A stretch of DNA of 64,000 bases from Alphaproteobacteria bacterium. GTDB taxonomy: Bacteria; Pseudomonadota; Alphaproteobacteria; MPNO01; UBA2964. This document shows positions 25,181 to 34,762 of the stretch, one piece after another (position 1 is the first letter of the stretch; every line of letters begins with the position of its first letter). The DNA lies in assembly GCA_012103315.1 (NCBI GenBank), contig WLWZ01000001.1:558001-622000 (forward strand), read 5' to 3'. A program made the translations under genes and the position numbers. Below the pieces are notes generated by a model that made no database searches, was not told the DNA's origin, and saw nothing but the letters and a program-made list of their open reading frames with translations.

Positions 25181-26941
25181 ATGTCGATTAAACAGAAATT
25201 ATTTATAGGGTTCGGAGTTTTGATTTTGCTGTCCCTCGTCCAGGGTGGCATTGCAATAAAGGAATCCAAGGGCATCGGCCAACTGGTCACCGAGACTTAT
25301 GATAAATCGCTGATGTCGATCAATTTTGCTCGTTCGGCTCAGTCTAACTTTTTGCTAACTGATCGCCTTGTGGCGGCTGCAATCCAAAATCCGGATTTAG
25401 CCAAGAACCCCGATACACTGGAAGGCATCACTGAATCCAGCGAAGCGGTGGGTGAAGACCTCGATGTAGCAAAAGAACGATCAGTCAAAAAGCGATCTCT
25501 AGAGCTGATCGACAAAGTCGTCGGGCAGAACGAGGCTTGGCTTGAAACGGCGACCGAAGGTCTCAAGACATTGGCCGAGTCCAAAGATCGCGGTGCTGAC
25601 CTCATCGTTCTTCAGAAATCTTTGTCGGGTCAATCAAAAGCGGTTCTTGAAGCCATCGGCCTGCTTATCGAATACGCGTCTGAAGACGGTTACGTTTTTA
25701 GCCAAGAAGCGAAAAAACAAGTCGACCTTACAGTTTTATTGTCGATGATAGCGGCAGGGGCCGTTGCGGCTCTTGGTTTGATCATTGCGGCATTGCTTGG
25801 TTTTGGTATTAGTCGGCCGCTAAACAGCATTCGCACTACGATGATGACTATCGCTGACGGCGATAAATCTGTGGAAATTCCAAGTCAGAAACGAAAAGAC
25901 GAAGTCGGAGATATCGCTCGAACGCTTGAACAACTCAAGATTAGCTTGCTTGAGGCCGAACGTGAACGAGAAGCTGCCCAGTTAGAGCGCGAAGAAAAGC
26001 GTAAACAGGAAGCTAAGCGTGACCAGAAAGAGCGGGAAGTCGAACAGATGAAAGCCGCTGAACGCGAACGTGAAGAATTAGAAAGAGTTACCAGTGCGGA
26101 ACGCAAAGACGAAATTATTTCTGCGTTTAATGAACAGATTATTGGTGTGATTGAATCACTGGGGGCCAGTGCCACTCAAATGCAAAGCTCAGCTACAACT
26201 ATGTCGTCATCAGCTGATCAAACCAATAAACAGGCGGCTGCCGTTGCTTCTGCAGCGGATGCGGCGACCGGTAATGTCCAGACTGTTGCGTCGGCGGCAG
26301 AAGAACTCTCGGCCTCAATTGGTGAAATTAGCCGTCAGGTCGTACAGTGCAATGAGATTGCCCAAAATGCAGTAACCGAAGCGAAAGACACTAATGAAAA
26401 AGTTGAAGGCCTCGCTGAAGCCGCCCAAAAAATCGGTGATGTCGTCAGCCTGATTAATGACATTGCGTCGCAGACGAATCTGTTGGCGCTCAATGCAACG
26501 ATTGAGGCTGCCCGAGCAGGTGATGCAGGCAAAGGATTTGCGGTTGTTGCTTCAGAGGTCAAATCTTTGGCAACCCAAACTGGTAAAGCCACTGAAGAAA
26601 TTGATTCGCAAATCACTTCAATGCAGGCGGCAACCGGTGAGGCCGTGCAAGCTATTCAGGGAATTGGGTCGACCATTGGTGAGATCGGAGAAATTGCCAC
26701 TTCCGTGGCAACTGCGGTGAATGAACAAGGGGCTGCAACCAGAGAAATAGCTAGTTCGGTACAGCAAGCCGCCGTTGGCACCAAGGAAGTTTCAAGTAAC
26801 ATCGTTCAGGTTACCGAAGCCGCTGCCGAAAGCCAGGAAGCTTCAGACAATTTGCTAACTGCCGTCAATGACATGGCCAAACAAGGTGATGTTCTGCGCG
26901 AGGTGGTTGACCAATTTCTGGAGCAAGTCCGGGCCGCTTAG
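25181..26941 (+). CDS. methyl-accepting chemotaxis protein
   Basis: A 586-residue chemoreceptor: membrane segment 1 at about 7-26, a helical periplasmic sensor of about 160 residues, membrane segment 2 near 187-210 (LSMIAAGAVAALGLIIAALLGFGI), then a HAMP domain. A highly charged coiled coil (EREREAAQLEREEKRKQEAKRD) follows, then the signalling domain with the conserved tip INDIASQTNLLALNATIEAARAGDAGKGFAVVASEV. No CheR/CheB tether is seen at the C-terminus. It directly follows the redox genes in the same direction and may sense a redox state or one of their substrates. The ligand is unknown. Confidence 0.93.
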   Translation: MSIKQKLFIGFGVLILLSLVQGGIAIKESKGIGQLVTETYDKSLMSINFARSAQSNFLLTDRLVAAAIQNPDLAKNPDTLEGITESSEAVGEDLDVAKERSVKKRSLELIDKVVGQNEAWLETATEGLKTLAESKDRGADLIVLQKSLSGQSKAVLEAIGLLIEYASEDGYVFSQEAKKQVDLTVLLSMIAAGAVAALGLIIAALLGFGISRPLNSIRTTMMTIADGDKSVEIPSQKRKDEVGDIARTLEQLKISLLEAEREREAAQLEREEKRKQEAKRDQKEREVEQMKAAEREREELERVTSAERKDEIISAFNEQIIGVIESLGASATQMQSSATTMSSSADQTNKQAAAVASAADAATGNVQTVASAAEELSASIGEISRQVVQCNEIAQNAVTEAKDTNEKVEGLAEAAQKIGDVVSLINDIASQTNLLALNATIEAARAGDAGKGFAVVASEVKSLATQTGKATEEIDSQITSMQAATGEAVQAIQGIGSTIGEIGEIATSVATAVNEQGAATREIASSVQQAAVGTKEVSSNIVQVTEAAAESQEASDNLLTAVNDMAKQGDVLREVVDQFLEQVRAA

Positions 26942-26944
26942 ACG

Positions 26945-28141
26945 CTAGATAGCATCTCGCCCTGGCAATGAGCCATCCCATATATCGTCTTGGCTAATTT
27001 CTGAAACGCGCTGTTTGCCGATATAGGCCATCGTTCGCTTCATCTCGTCTTTTAGAATATCAATCGCTTTGGTGGCACCGGCTTCGCCGCCGGCCGCCGT
27101 GCCGTATAGCGTCGCGCGACCAGCGAGAACCGCATCGGCACCAAGAGCCATACATTTCACAATATCGCTGCCACGCCTAACGCCACTATCGACAATGATC
27201 TTCATCCGTCCATCGACCGCTTTGACGATTTCGGGCAATACTTGAATGGGTGCAGGAGCGCTATCCATATTGCGGCCACCATGGTTGGAGACGACGATGC
27301 CGTCGACGCCATGTTCGATCGCTTGCTCCGCGTCGTCGGCTCGCATAATGCCTTTAATGAGCAGCTTGCCTGGGAAGATATCACGCAGTCGGTCGACATC
27401 ATCCCATGACAGTTGATCGGCGCGTTTTGTCGTTGGCTTTTTATCCCCTAGCTTTGAGACATTGCCGGTAATCGGCATTTGATAGCCTTCCGGGTAATTT
27501 ACATGCTTCGGCATACCCCCATTCATGAAATACCGGCCCATTACTGTGGAGAGCCAGGTTGGGTGGCGTAGCATATCAACAACGGATTTGGCGTTTATTA
27601 CATAGGGCGTTGCGAAGCCATTGCGTAGATTGTGTTCGCGGTTCGCTCCGTGCCCGATGTCCACGGTCCATAGCAGTGCCTCGAAACCGTTGCGCGCGGC
27701 TTTTTTTACGAGTTCGTCGGAAAAGTGTTTTTCCTTCCACATATAAAGCTGCATCCATAACCGTCCACCGGCTTCGTTGGCGAGTTTCTCCATAGGTGTG
27801 TTTGAGCCGGTCGCGAGCGTAAAGGGAACTCCAGATGCCGCCGCAGCCTTGGCGAGTTCGAACTCACCTTCATACCAAGCGAGTCCGGCTGTTCCAGTCG
27901 GGGCGATTGCCAACGGCATAGCAGCGCTTGAGCCAAATATATCGGCCTCCAATTGGATATCTGAAATGTCGGTAATGACCCTGTTGAGTAGTTTGATGTC
28001 GGTCATCGCCGAGCGGTTATTGCCAAGAGACTGCATGTCCTCGGTGCCCTTGTCGATGTAATCGAACACGCCTTTTGGCAACCGACTCTCCGCGACTTCT
28101 CGCAAATCGGCAATGTTATAGCAGCGGTCTAACCGGCTCAT
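26945..28141 (-). CDS. FMN-dependent alpha-hydroxy-acid oxidase/dehydrogenase (LldD-like)
   Basis: A 398-residue TIM-barrel flavoenzyme oxidising 2-hydroxy acids to 2-oxo acids. Hallmarks include PLAIAPTGTAGLAWYEGE near residue 95, LIKGIMRADDAEQAIEHG, the active-site VVSNHGGRNMDSAPAP with the catalytic histidine, and DSGVRRGSDIVKCMALGADAVLAGR for FMN phosphate binding. L-lactate, glycolate, mandelate or a longer hydroxy acid could be the substrate. It converges on the chemoreceptor gene, only three bases apart. Confidence 0.92.
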   Translation of the reverse strand: MSRLDRCYNIADLREVAESRLPKGVFDYIDKGTEDMQSLGNNRSAMTDIKLLNRVITDISDIQLEADIFGSSAAMPLAIAPTGTAGLAWYEGEFELAKAAAASGVPFTLATGSNTPMEKLANEAGGRLWMQLYMWKEKHFSDELVKKAARNGFEALLWTVDIGHGANREHNLRNGFATPYVINAKSVVDMLRHPTWLSTVMGRYFMNGGMPKHVNYPEGYQMPITGNVSKLGDKKPTTKRADQLSWDDVDRLRDIFPGKLLIKGIMRADDAEQAIEHGVDGIVVSNHGGRNMDSAPAPIQVLPEIVKAVDGRMKIIVDSGVRRGSDIVKCMALGADAVLAGRATLYGTAAGGEAGATKAIDILKDEMKRTMAYIGKQRVSEISQDDIWDGSLPGRDAI

Positions 28142-28295
28142 GTCTCACTCCCTGTAACTTTTTTTGGCTACCGTTTTCATCTGTATACACTAAATAGCGC
28201 AAATCTTTAGAGACGGGGAGGGTTGCGCAAGATCAGCGCTCGAAGCTTCCGAAAGATTCGCTTACTGTGCGGGAAACCATCACGGGAAAATTTCA

Positions 28296-29054
28296 ATGCT
28301 AGAGCTCTACAACACGCCGCATTCAACCTGCAGCCAAAAGGTTCGCATCTGCATGGCAGAGAAAGGATTGGAGTGGACCGATCATCTCATCGATCTCGGA
28401 AAAAAGGATCAGCTTGATCCCGACTATCTTAAACTTAATCCGAATGGCGTGGTGCCGACGCTGGTTAATGACGGCACTGTGATTCTCGATTCCAGCGTGA
28501 TCTGCGAATATATCGATGAGCTATTCCCTGACCCACCGCTTGTGCCATCCGATCCTGCCGTGCGCGCCCGCATGCGGGCCTGGATCCGGTATATGGAAGA
28601 AGTGCCGACGAAGGCTGTGCGCGTGCCGTCCTTTAACATGGCCTTCTTGCCGAGATTTGACGGGCTTGATGATGAACAGTTTCAGGAACGCGAAGCTGGG
28701 CCTCGGCCACTGCGTAAACATTTCTTTGAGACCATGGGGCGTGAAGGCTTCGCCGATGAAGAAGTGCGAGCCTCGATGGAACAGCTTCGGCAAACCTGTG
28801 AACGCATGGATGAGGCGTTAACCGCAGAAGGTCCGTGGCTAATGGGCGAGGCCTATACCCTAGCAGACATCATTGTCGCCCCGTTGATCGACCGCATGGC
28901 AGATTTAGAATATGCGAACTTGTGGTCCGACCTACCAACCGTTGTGGATTGGTATGACAGAATGCGAGCACGGCCTGCCTTTAAAACGGCATTTTATGAA
29001 CGGACGCGGGTGTCGGAATTTCTCGCGCTAACGCCTTTGAAAGCCAACGATTAA
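28296..29054 (+). CDS. glutathione S-transferase family protein, copy 1
   Basis: A 252-residue protein with an N-terminal thioredoxin-fold GST domain (MLELYNTPHSTCSQKVRICMAEKGLEW, LNPNGVVPTLVNDG, and SSVICEYIDELFPDP for gamma-glutamyl binding) and an all-helical C-terminal domain with LMGEAYTLADIIVAPLIDRM. The start of helix 1, STCSQKVR, puts Ser/Cys where the catalytic residue lies. Such enzymes conjugate, dehalogenate or cleave aryl ethers; the reaction is not deducible. A close paralogue is at 48325. It ends in a shared TTAA with the opposing amidohydrolase. Confidence 0.9.
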   Translation: MLELYNTPHSTCSQKVRICMAEKGLEWTDHLIDLGKKDQLDPDYLKLNPNGVVPTLVNDGTVILDSSVICEYIDELFPDPPLVPSDPAVRARMRAWIRYMEEVPTKAVRVPSFNMAFLPRFDGLDDEQFQEREAGPRPLRKHFFETMGREGFADEEVRASMEQLRQTCERMDEALTAEGPWLMGEAYTLADIIVAPLIDRMADLEYANLWSDLPTVVDWYDRMRARPAFKTAFYERTRVSEFLALTPLKAND

Positions 29055-30583
29055 AATCTTGGCGCGTTGGCGTGTTGGGTGTCGTGATAGATGCGATCTA
29101 TCCCGACATCCTCAGCCCAGATTCGGCGATGCGCTTCTTCTAAATACGGTTTCATGCCTTCGACACGGGCTTTGATTTCGGCATAGTCTTTCTGGAATTG
29201 CGGTACGACTTCCATGATCTGTTCGATCAGCGCCTCTTCGTTCATGGTCTGGAGCCGACCATCCTGAAGGACTACCTTGCCGTCGATAATGACAGTTTTT
29301 ACGCCGCGCCCGCCTTCGGTATAGACGACCTGGCGTGTGGCGCTGTTTAGCGGGATGTAGGACGGGTCGGTCAAATCCAGCAGCGTGATATCGGCCTTGG
29401 CACCGACAGCGATTTTCCCTAAATCATCGCGGCGGATAGCATGAGCGCCGCCTGTTGTGGCGGCGGCAAACGCAGCATCCGACTGAGCAGGGCTTGGCGC
29501 GTGATTGCTCACGGCGACCATCAGACAGAACAGCTTCATCGCCTGGAACATGTTCTGGGCATCGCTGCAGGAACAGTTGTCGCAGCCAATACCCAAACTG
29601 ACCCCGGCTTCTTGCAAGCCAAGGATCGGCGGAATGCCACTTTTCAATTTGGTGTTACTCAGCGGGTTGATAACGACGTTGGTACCGGTCTCTCCGAGCA
29701 TTTCGATTTCTTCTGGTAGCAACCAAACGCTATGTGCCAGATTGAGGCGCGGGCCGAGTAGCCCTTCTTCCTTTAGCCGTCGGATGAGCGAGCCACCATG
29801 ATTGGGGTATTCGCGTCGCGCCTGCAGCGCCATGCCCTTGGACTCGTATATATGGGTGAAGATTGGCAGGTCATGCGTTTCGGACAATTCCACAGTTCGC
29901 GCAATCAATTCGCTGGAACAACGTTCAGGTGCTGACGGTCCAAGCGCCCATCCAATACGGTCACTGATTGCGTCGTTGTTGAGATAGGTATCGATAAAAT
30001 GACCGAGTTGGTCGAATTTTTTGTCGGGCTCAGCAGCTGTGGTCAGCTTGTCGTGAAATTCTTCCGGGAAGACCTCTCGCCAGAACGGGATCGTGTCGAT
30101 GCCCTTAATGTCGCCATATTGCAGTCCAACCACCGCACGGATGCCGATCTCCTCATAAGCCTCAATCACCGCTTCAAGGTGCTCCGGATCAAACGGGTAA
30201 AGGGTTACCATGTCCTGCACACAGGTCATGCCGGAGCGCAGACATTCCAAGGCGCCCAAGAGAGTACGTGCCTTGATCTCTTCGCGACTGCGTTTGGGAT
30301 AGGCTGGTGGCAGGGCGAGCAGGCGCCAGGTCTCGAGCGGTGTTTCCTCCATTACCCCTTTGCCGAGCGTGTCATGCGAATGGTAATGCGCGTTAATGAA
30401 ACCAGGAATGACGAGGCGGTCGGTGGCATCAATGATTTGTGCGCCTGCGGGGGCGGGCAAAGCAACGCCAATGTCGGTGATGTTTTGATCTTCAATCAGG
30501 ACATCTTGAACCGCTGGAACATGTGGATCCGCATCGGGTGTCATCACCCGACCGCCTTTGATCACTATTGCTGTATCACTCAC
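29051..30583 (-). CDS. amidohydrolase/deaminase (SsnA/TrzN-like)
   Basis: A 510-residue metal-dependent hydrolase. After an N-terminal beta domain (IVIKGGRVMTPDADPH), the metal site starts with PGFINAHYHSHDTLGKG and continues with FTHIYESKG, NLAHSVWLLPEEI and the aspartate in GIGCDNCSCSDAQNM. The C-terminal GKIAVGAKADITLLDLTDPSYIP is the usual cap. This branch deaminates or dechlorinates N-heterocycles (guanine, cytosine, s-triazines, 8-oxoguanine). It is the last gene of the leftward operon that begins with the molybdenum hydroxylase, which fits a nitrogen-heterocycle pathway. Confidence 0.88.
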   Translation of the reverse strand: MSDTAIVIKGGRVMTPDADPHVPAVQDVLIEDQNITDIGVALPAPAGAQIIDATDRLVIPGFINAHYHSHDTLGKGVMEETPLETWRLLALPPAYPKRSREEIKARTLLGALECLRSGMTCVQDMVTLYPFDPEHLEAVIEAYEEIGIRAVVGLQYGDIKGIDTIPFWREVFPEEFHDKLTTAAEPDKKFDQLGHFIDTYLNNDAISDRIGWALGPSAPERCSSELIARTVELSETHDLPIFTHIYESKGMALQARREYPNHGGSLIRRLKEEGLLGPRLNLAHSVWLLPEEIEMLGETGTNVVINPLSNTKLKSGIPPILGLQEAGVSLGIGCDNCSCSDAQNMFQAMKLFCLMVAVSNHAPSPAQSDAAFAAATTGGAHAIRRDDLGKIAVGAKADITLLDLTDPSYIPLNSATRQVVYTEGGRGVKTVIIDGKVVLQDGRLQTMNEEALIEQIMEVVPQFQKDYAEIKARVEGMKPYLEEAHRRIWAEDVGIDRIYHDTQHANAPRF

Positions 30584-30597
30584 CGCGCTCTCCTGTT

Positions 30598-31596
30598 TTA
30601 GCTATGGGCGCAGCCACAATTCTCCAGATGGAAGATGCGTTCTGCAACATCGCCGAGGATGCTTTGCTTGTCGCTGTCGGAAAGTTGGGTCGCTTCGATG
30701 ATTTTACGTGGTTCTAAGTCGCCAAAGGCAAATGGATAGTCTGATCCCATCATCACCTTTTCTGCCCCGAATGTTCCGCAAACGAATTCGAGTGTTCTGA
30801 CGTCATTGACGACCGTGTCGTAGTAGCAGGCATCCAGGCTGGCACGCGGATTGCCGAAGTTAGGGTTATGATCATGGTTCATTTGCAGCCGACCAAGCAG
30901 GAATGGAAGACCACCACCGCCATGGCTAAGAATGAAATTCATGCCGGTATATTTTTGCATATGGCCGGAAAAGATCAAACGAGACATGGCGGAAATCGTG
31001 TCGATTCCCCGTCCGACGGTGTTGGCGAGCCCATAATCAGCCAGTCTCGGATCACCACAGCCGAACATCGGATGCAGATAGATCGCGGCTTTACGATCCG
31101 AGGCTAATTCCCAAAATGGGTCGAGGTCGGGATCGTCGAGATTGCCTTCGCCGCCCTTTGGCTGCGTACCAATCATCGCTCCGTGAAACCCGGCATCGAG
31201 CGCTTGTTCGAGTACTTCGGCGGCCATTTTGCCGTTCTGTAAGGGTACGCTGCAGAGCGGCGCGAAGCGGTCGGATTCTGAGCAGGCTTTCATTAAATGC
31301 TCGTTGATGAACTGGCTCCAGTGCTTGCCTTCCTCGTCCGGAATTTCATAGCCGAAACTATCGAGCCAGCCACCGCATACCATGACATCGATTTTCTGAT
31401 CATCCATCCATTGCAGTCTGGTATCGCCTTGACGCAGTCCGGGGAGAATAGGCCGGGTGAGCGGGCCACCATTAAAGCCGAGCTTCCAGACATTTTCTTC
31501 ATTCAGGCAATCGATATTGGGAAAATCCGAACTGCGATTGTTCAGATCATCCAGCATCGCCTGGGGTAGATAATGGGCATGCGTGTCGACGATCAT
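30598..31596 (-). CDS. amidohydrolase_2/ACMSD-like protein
   Basis: A 332-residue TIM-barrel protein of the aminocarboxymuconate-semialdehyde decarboxylase group. The metal motif is at the very N-terminus (MIVDTHAHYLP, His6 and His8). The other ligands fall in AAIYLHPMFG, NFILSHGGGGLPFLLGRL and VMMGSDYPFAFGDL. The family performs metal-dependent non-oxidative decarboxylation or hydrolysis of ring-cleavage products. It is 14 bases upstream of the SsnA-like gene and 9 bases downstream of the enoyl-CoA hydratase, so it is firmly within the operon. The C-terminal CGCAHS is unusual. Confidence 0.88.
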   Translation of the reverse strand: MIVDTHAHYLPQAMLDDLNNRSSDFPNIDCLNEENVWKLGFNGGPLTRPILPGLRQGDTRLQWMDDQKIDVMVCGGWLDSFGYEIPDEEGKHWSQFINEHLMKACSESDRFAPLCSVPLQNGKMAAEVLEQALDAGFHGAMIGTQPKGGEGNLDDPDLDPFWELASDRKAAIYLHPMFGCGDPRLADYGLANTVGRGIDTISAMSRLIFSGHMQKYTGMNFILSHGGGGLPFLLGRLQMNHDHNPNFGNPRASLDACYYDTVVNDVRTLEFVCGTFGAEKVMMGSDYPFAFGDLEPRKIIEATQLSDSDKQSILGDVAERIFHLENCGCAHS

Positions 31597-31605
31597 ATTG
31601 AACCT

Positions 31606-32328
31606 CTATTTTTTCATGTCAGCCGCAGTATTGACCATTGAGTGCAGGGCGCGGGCGTAATCGATGGCGCCGAGCTCGTCCATTTTCGGCGCGACGTGGA
31701 GATATTCTTTCAGCCCAAGAATGGCAGGTCGCGGACGGCTCAGAAGGGTCTCGCAGAACTGGTCAACTTCAGCATCGAGTTTGTCCGCATCGACAACCTG
31801 GCTGATGAAACCATAGTTAAGCGCACGGTCTGCATCGATAAACTGTGTCGTATAGGTCATCCACATGATGGCGTTGCGATTGATCCGGTCATAGAGCGCT
31901 GACATGACCATGGTTGGCATGACGTTGTGTGCGATCTCAGGGATATTGAAGGTAGCCGTATTGCTGGCGAACGATACGTCGCACAGCGATGCAACGGCGG
32001 TGCCAAATTCCATACAACGACCTTCAATGACACCAACAATCGGCACCTTTGCATTGCGGATTGCTTTGTAGCAATTGAAGATCGAGTCGTATTCGGCGCG
32101 GCGGCTATAGGCTTCCGGGTCAGGCTTTCCAGCATCAGCATTGCGGGCGCGACCGGTGCAGAAGTCGTCCCCTGCACTACGGAGCAGGACCATATCTGAT
32201 GTCTCATGAGCGGACAGCATGGCAGCTGAAAGCTCTGCCGCCATTGCATCAGAGCACGCACCGTCTTCCCGATTGAACTTTGCTTCTAGAATGCGACCGT
32301 TTTGATTGATCAGCAGCTCATCACTCAT
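31606..32328 (-). CDS. enoyl-CoA hydratase/isomerase family protein
   Basis: A 240-residue crotonase-fold protein. The oxyanion-hole strands are DMVLLRSAGDDFCTGRARN and PIVGVIEGRCMEFGTAVASLCDVSFASNTATFNIPEIAHNVMPTM, where the usual glutamate pair is partly present (PEIAHN). The length is short but within range. It could hydrate, isomerise or hydrolyse a CoA thioester from ring cleavage. It is in the same operon as the two amidohydrolases and the molybdenum hydroxylase. Confidence 0.88.
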   Translation of the reverse strand: MSDELLINQNGRILEAKFNREDGACSDAMAAELSAAMLSAHETSDMVLLRSAGDDFCTGRARNADAGKPDPEAYSRRAEYDSIFNCYKAIRNAKVPIVGVIEGRCMEFGTAVASLCDVSFASNTATFNIPEIAHNVMPTMVMSALYDRINRNAIMWMTYTTQFIDADRALNYGFISQVVDADKLDAEVDQFCETLLSRPRPAILGLKEYLHVAPKMDELGAIDYARALHSMVNTAADMKK

Positions 32329-32362
32329 GTCTTTTCTCCCAAAGATTATTAGACGATGTTGT

Positions 32363-34762
32363 CTATTCGGTTTGCCCGTTAATCAGGGCCTCAATATCAC
32401 GAACCCGCATCGGCAGGGTTTCGATGGATTTTCCAAGCGGTGCAAGCGCGTCATTCACAGCACTCGCGATCGCAGCAGGCGCGCCAAGGTAACCGGATTC
32501 ACCCGATCCCTTCTGACCAAACGTCGTTAGAGGCGATGGGGTGTAATGTTTGATCATCTCGACATGCGGAATTTCGTGCGATGACGGCAGCAGATAATCC
32601 ATAAAGGACCCGGATAAATGCTGGCCGCCTTCATCATATTCAAATTTTTCATAGAGCGCGGCGCCAATGCCATGCGCAATACCACCAAAGGTCATGCCGC
32701 GCACGATGTCGGGATTTAACACGGTGCCGCAATCATGGCCCATGTGATAATCGAGGATTTCGACCTGACCTGTTTCCGGGTCAACGGAGATCAGCGGAAT
32801 ATGGGCTTCAAACGCGTAGCATGGATACATCTGCACCGTGCCGTCTTCAGCAGGCAACGCGCCGCCGGTGGGAACCTCCCATGTGTGCTGCGCTTGCAGG
32901 CCGGGTTCTGATCCCAAGGGCATCTTGTGATATTGCCGATGCGCTATATCGATCAGTAGATTCCAGTTCATGACTTTTTCGGGGTCGCCATCGACGGAGA
33001 TATCGCCGCCGTCATAAATTAATCTATCGACTGGCAGCTGGAAGTTATGAGCGGCAATTTCTAATAGCTGCTTTTTAATTTTCTCTGCGGCACCTGCGGC
33101 TGCACCACCGAGCATGATCGCCATGCGGCTTCCAACTGGACTGTTGGAGGGTAGAGCGCCGAGCGATTCCGCGTGAACGCCCCGAATTGTATCCGGATCC
33201 CGTTCCAGCACCTCACCGATCACGGCGGAGAGCAATGTTTCGTGGCCTTGCCCCGATGTTGATGTTCCCATGAGTGCTGTTATGGACCCCAGCATGTCGA
33301 CCTTGATCAGGCAGGATTCCATCCAGGTCGTGGTGTCGTTCTTGGGATTAAAGAACGGCTCAAACGATGAGTTTCCACCGGACGGCTCGAGACAGGTTGA
33401 TATGCCGATGCCCGCTAGCTTGCCTGTCGCCCGGATCGCGTCGCGCTTGGCAATTAGGTCCTGCCAGCCAGCGGAGTCTTGCAGCTTGTCGAGGACAGTA
33501 TGGTAGTCACCACTGTCATATTCTGAACCCGACGGAATACGGTATGGGAACTCGTCAGCCCGGATCAAGTTACGACGGCGTACTTCATCGCGGTCCAACC
33601 CAAGTTTGAGGGCAACCTTGTCGACCATCGCCTCGATGGCAAAATTTGTTGGCGCTTGTCCAAAGCCACGCACGGCTTCCTGGCTGGTCTTATTAGTAGT
33701 GACAGAAATCGCGTTATAGGACGCGCTCTTGATTCGGTATGGCCCAACGATGGCGCTTACCGGTTTGCCGAGTTGCAACGGCGCGCGACCCGGATAACAC
33801 CCGGCATCGTCTGTCGCCTTGATCTTGAGAGAATGCATGATGCCGTCATCATCAAAGGCAACCTCCATATCGAAAATACGGTCGGGGCCATGCATTTCGC
33901 CACCAGACATATTCTCCAACCGGTCTTCGTTGAACCTGACCGGTGCGCGGAGTTTGCGGGTTAGATAGCTGACAATTACCGTCTGTCGAATGCCGCGCTT
34001 GAGCCCATAGGATCCGCCGACATCGACATCAAAATGCACGTTGATTGCATTCACCGGCAGGCTCAGCGCGCGGGCAATCTGCTCGGGATATTTTGGCATC
34101 TGGATCGAAGCCCAGACATCCAGCATCTCTTTGCCTTCATCACATTTGGCGGTGACCACAAACGTTTCAATCGGGATCGTCGAGCAGCGACTCCAACGCG
34201 CGCGAAAAGCAAGGTTATGGGGTGCGGCTTCGAAGTCGTCGTCGACATCACCCCACACCCATGTTTTATCACACAGAATGTTGCTGCCATGTTGCGGGTG
34301 GACCAAAGGCGCATCCGCGTTCATGGCTTCTTCGGGGTCGATCACAAAATCAATCGGATTGTAATCCACTTCAACCAGCTCGACGGCGTCTTCTGCGATA
34401 TGACGCGATTCTGCGACGACGGCGGCAACCCATTCACCGGCATAGCGAGCACGTTCATGCGCCAGCGGGATACGTTTCACATTCGGAAGGTCTAGGCCCG
34501 AAAGCAACGGATTGATATTCTCGAATAGCTCTGCGCCCGTCAGCACATAGCGCACGCCCGGTAGAGCGAGAGCAGCTTCAGCATTGATGCCTTTGATTTC
34601 GGCGCAGGCATAGGGGCTGGTGACCATCGCGACATGGAGCATGCCGGGGAGATTGTAGTCAGCAGCGAAATTACCGCGCCCGGTGATAAAACGGCGGTCT
34701 TCCGTGACGCGGCGCTTTTTGGTGATATAGCGGTATTCCTGAGATGCGGTGGTATCAGGCAT
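32363..34762 (-). CDS. molybdenum hydroxylase large subunit (xanthine dehydrogenase family)
   Basis: The start is ATG 34762, overlapping the iron-sulfur subunit stop by one base (TAATG); the longer track frame runs into that gene. The 799-residue subunit binds molybdopterin-cytosine dinucleotide. It shows RFITGRGNFAADYNLPGMLHVAMVTSPYACAEI at the N-terminus, AVRGFGQAPTNFAIEAMVD mid-protein, GTSTSGQGHETLLSAVIGE, and near the C-terminus GQKGSGESGYLGAPAAIA, whose glutamate is the expected catalytic base. The form I CO dehydrogenase signature AYxCSFR is absent, so it should hydroxylate an aromatic or heteroaromatic substrate. It works with the two subunits encoded upstream. Confidence 0.92.
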   Translation of the reverse strand: MPDTTASQEYRYITKKRRVTEDRRFITGRGNFAADYNLPGMLHVAMVTSPYACAEIKGINAEAALALPGVRYVLTGAELFENINPLLSGLDLPNVKRIPLAHERARYAGEWVAAVVAESRHIAEDAVELVEVDYNPIDFVIDPEEAMNADAPLVHPQHGSNILCDKTWVWGDVDDDFEAAPHNLAFRARWSRCSTIPIETFVVTAKCDEGKEMLDVWASIQMPKYPEQIARALSLPVNAINVHFDVDVGGSYGLKRGIRQTVIVSYLTRKLRAPVRFNEDRLENMSGGEMHGPDRIFDMEVAFDDDGIMHSLKIKATDDAGCYPGRAPLQLGKPVSAIVGPYRIKSASYNAISVTTNKTSQEAVRGFGQAPTNFAIEAMVDKVALKLGLDRDEVRRRNLIRADEFPYRIPSGSEYDSGDYHTVLDKLQDSAGWQDLIAKRDAIRATGKLAGIGISTCLEPSGGNSSFEPFFNPKNDTTTWMESCLIKVDMLGSITALMGTSTSGQGHETLLSAVIGEVLERDPDTIRGVHAESLGALPSNSPVGSRMAIMLGGAAAGAAEKIKKQLLEIAAHNFQLPVDRLIYDGGDISVDGDPEKVMNWNLLIDIAHRQYHKMPLGSEPGLQAQHTWEVPTGGALPAEDGTVQMYPCYAFEAHIPLISVDPETGQVEILDYHMGHDCGTVLNPDIVRGMTFGGIAHGIGAALYEKFEYDEGGQHLSGSFMDYLLPSSHEIPHVEMIKHYTPSPLTTFGQKGSGESGYLGAPAAIASAVNDALAPLGKSIETLPMRVRDIEALINGQTE

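Noticed and set aside
22199-26941. A methylamine dehydrogenase (mau) cluster
   Set aside because: MauG-like and amicyanin-type genes are present, but no mauA/mauB dehydrogenase subunits are seen.
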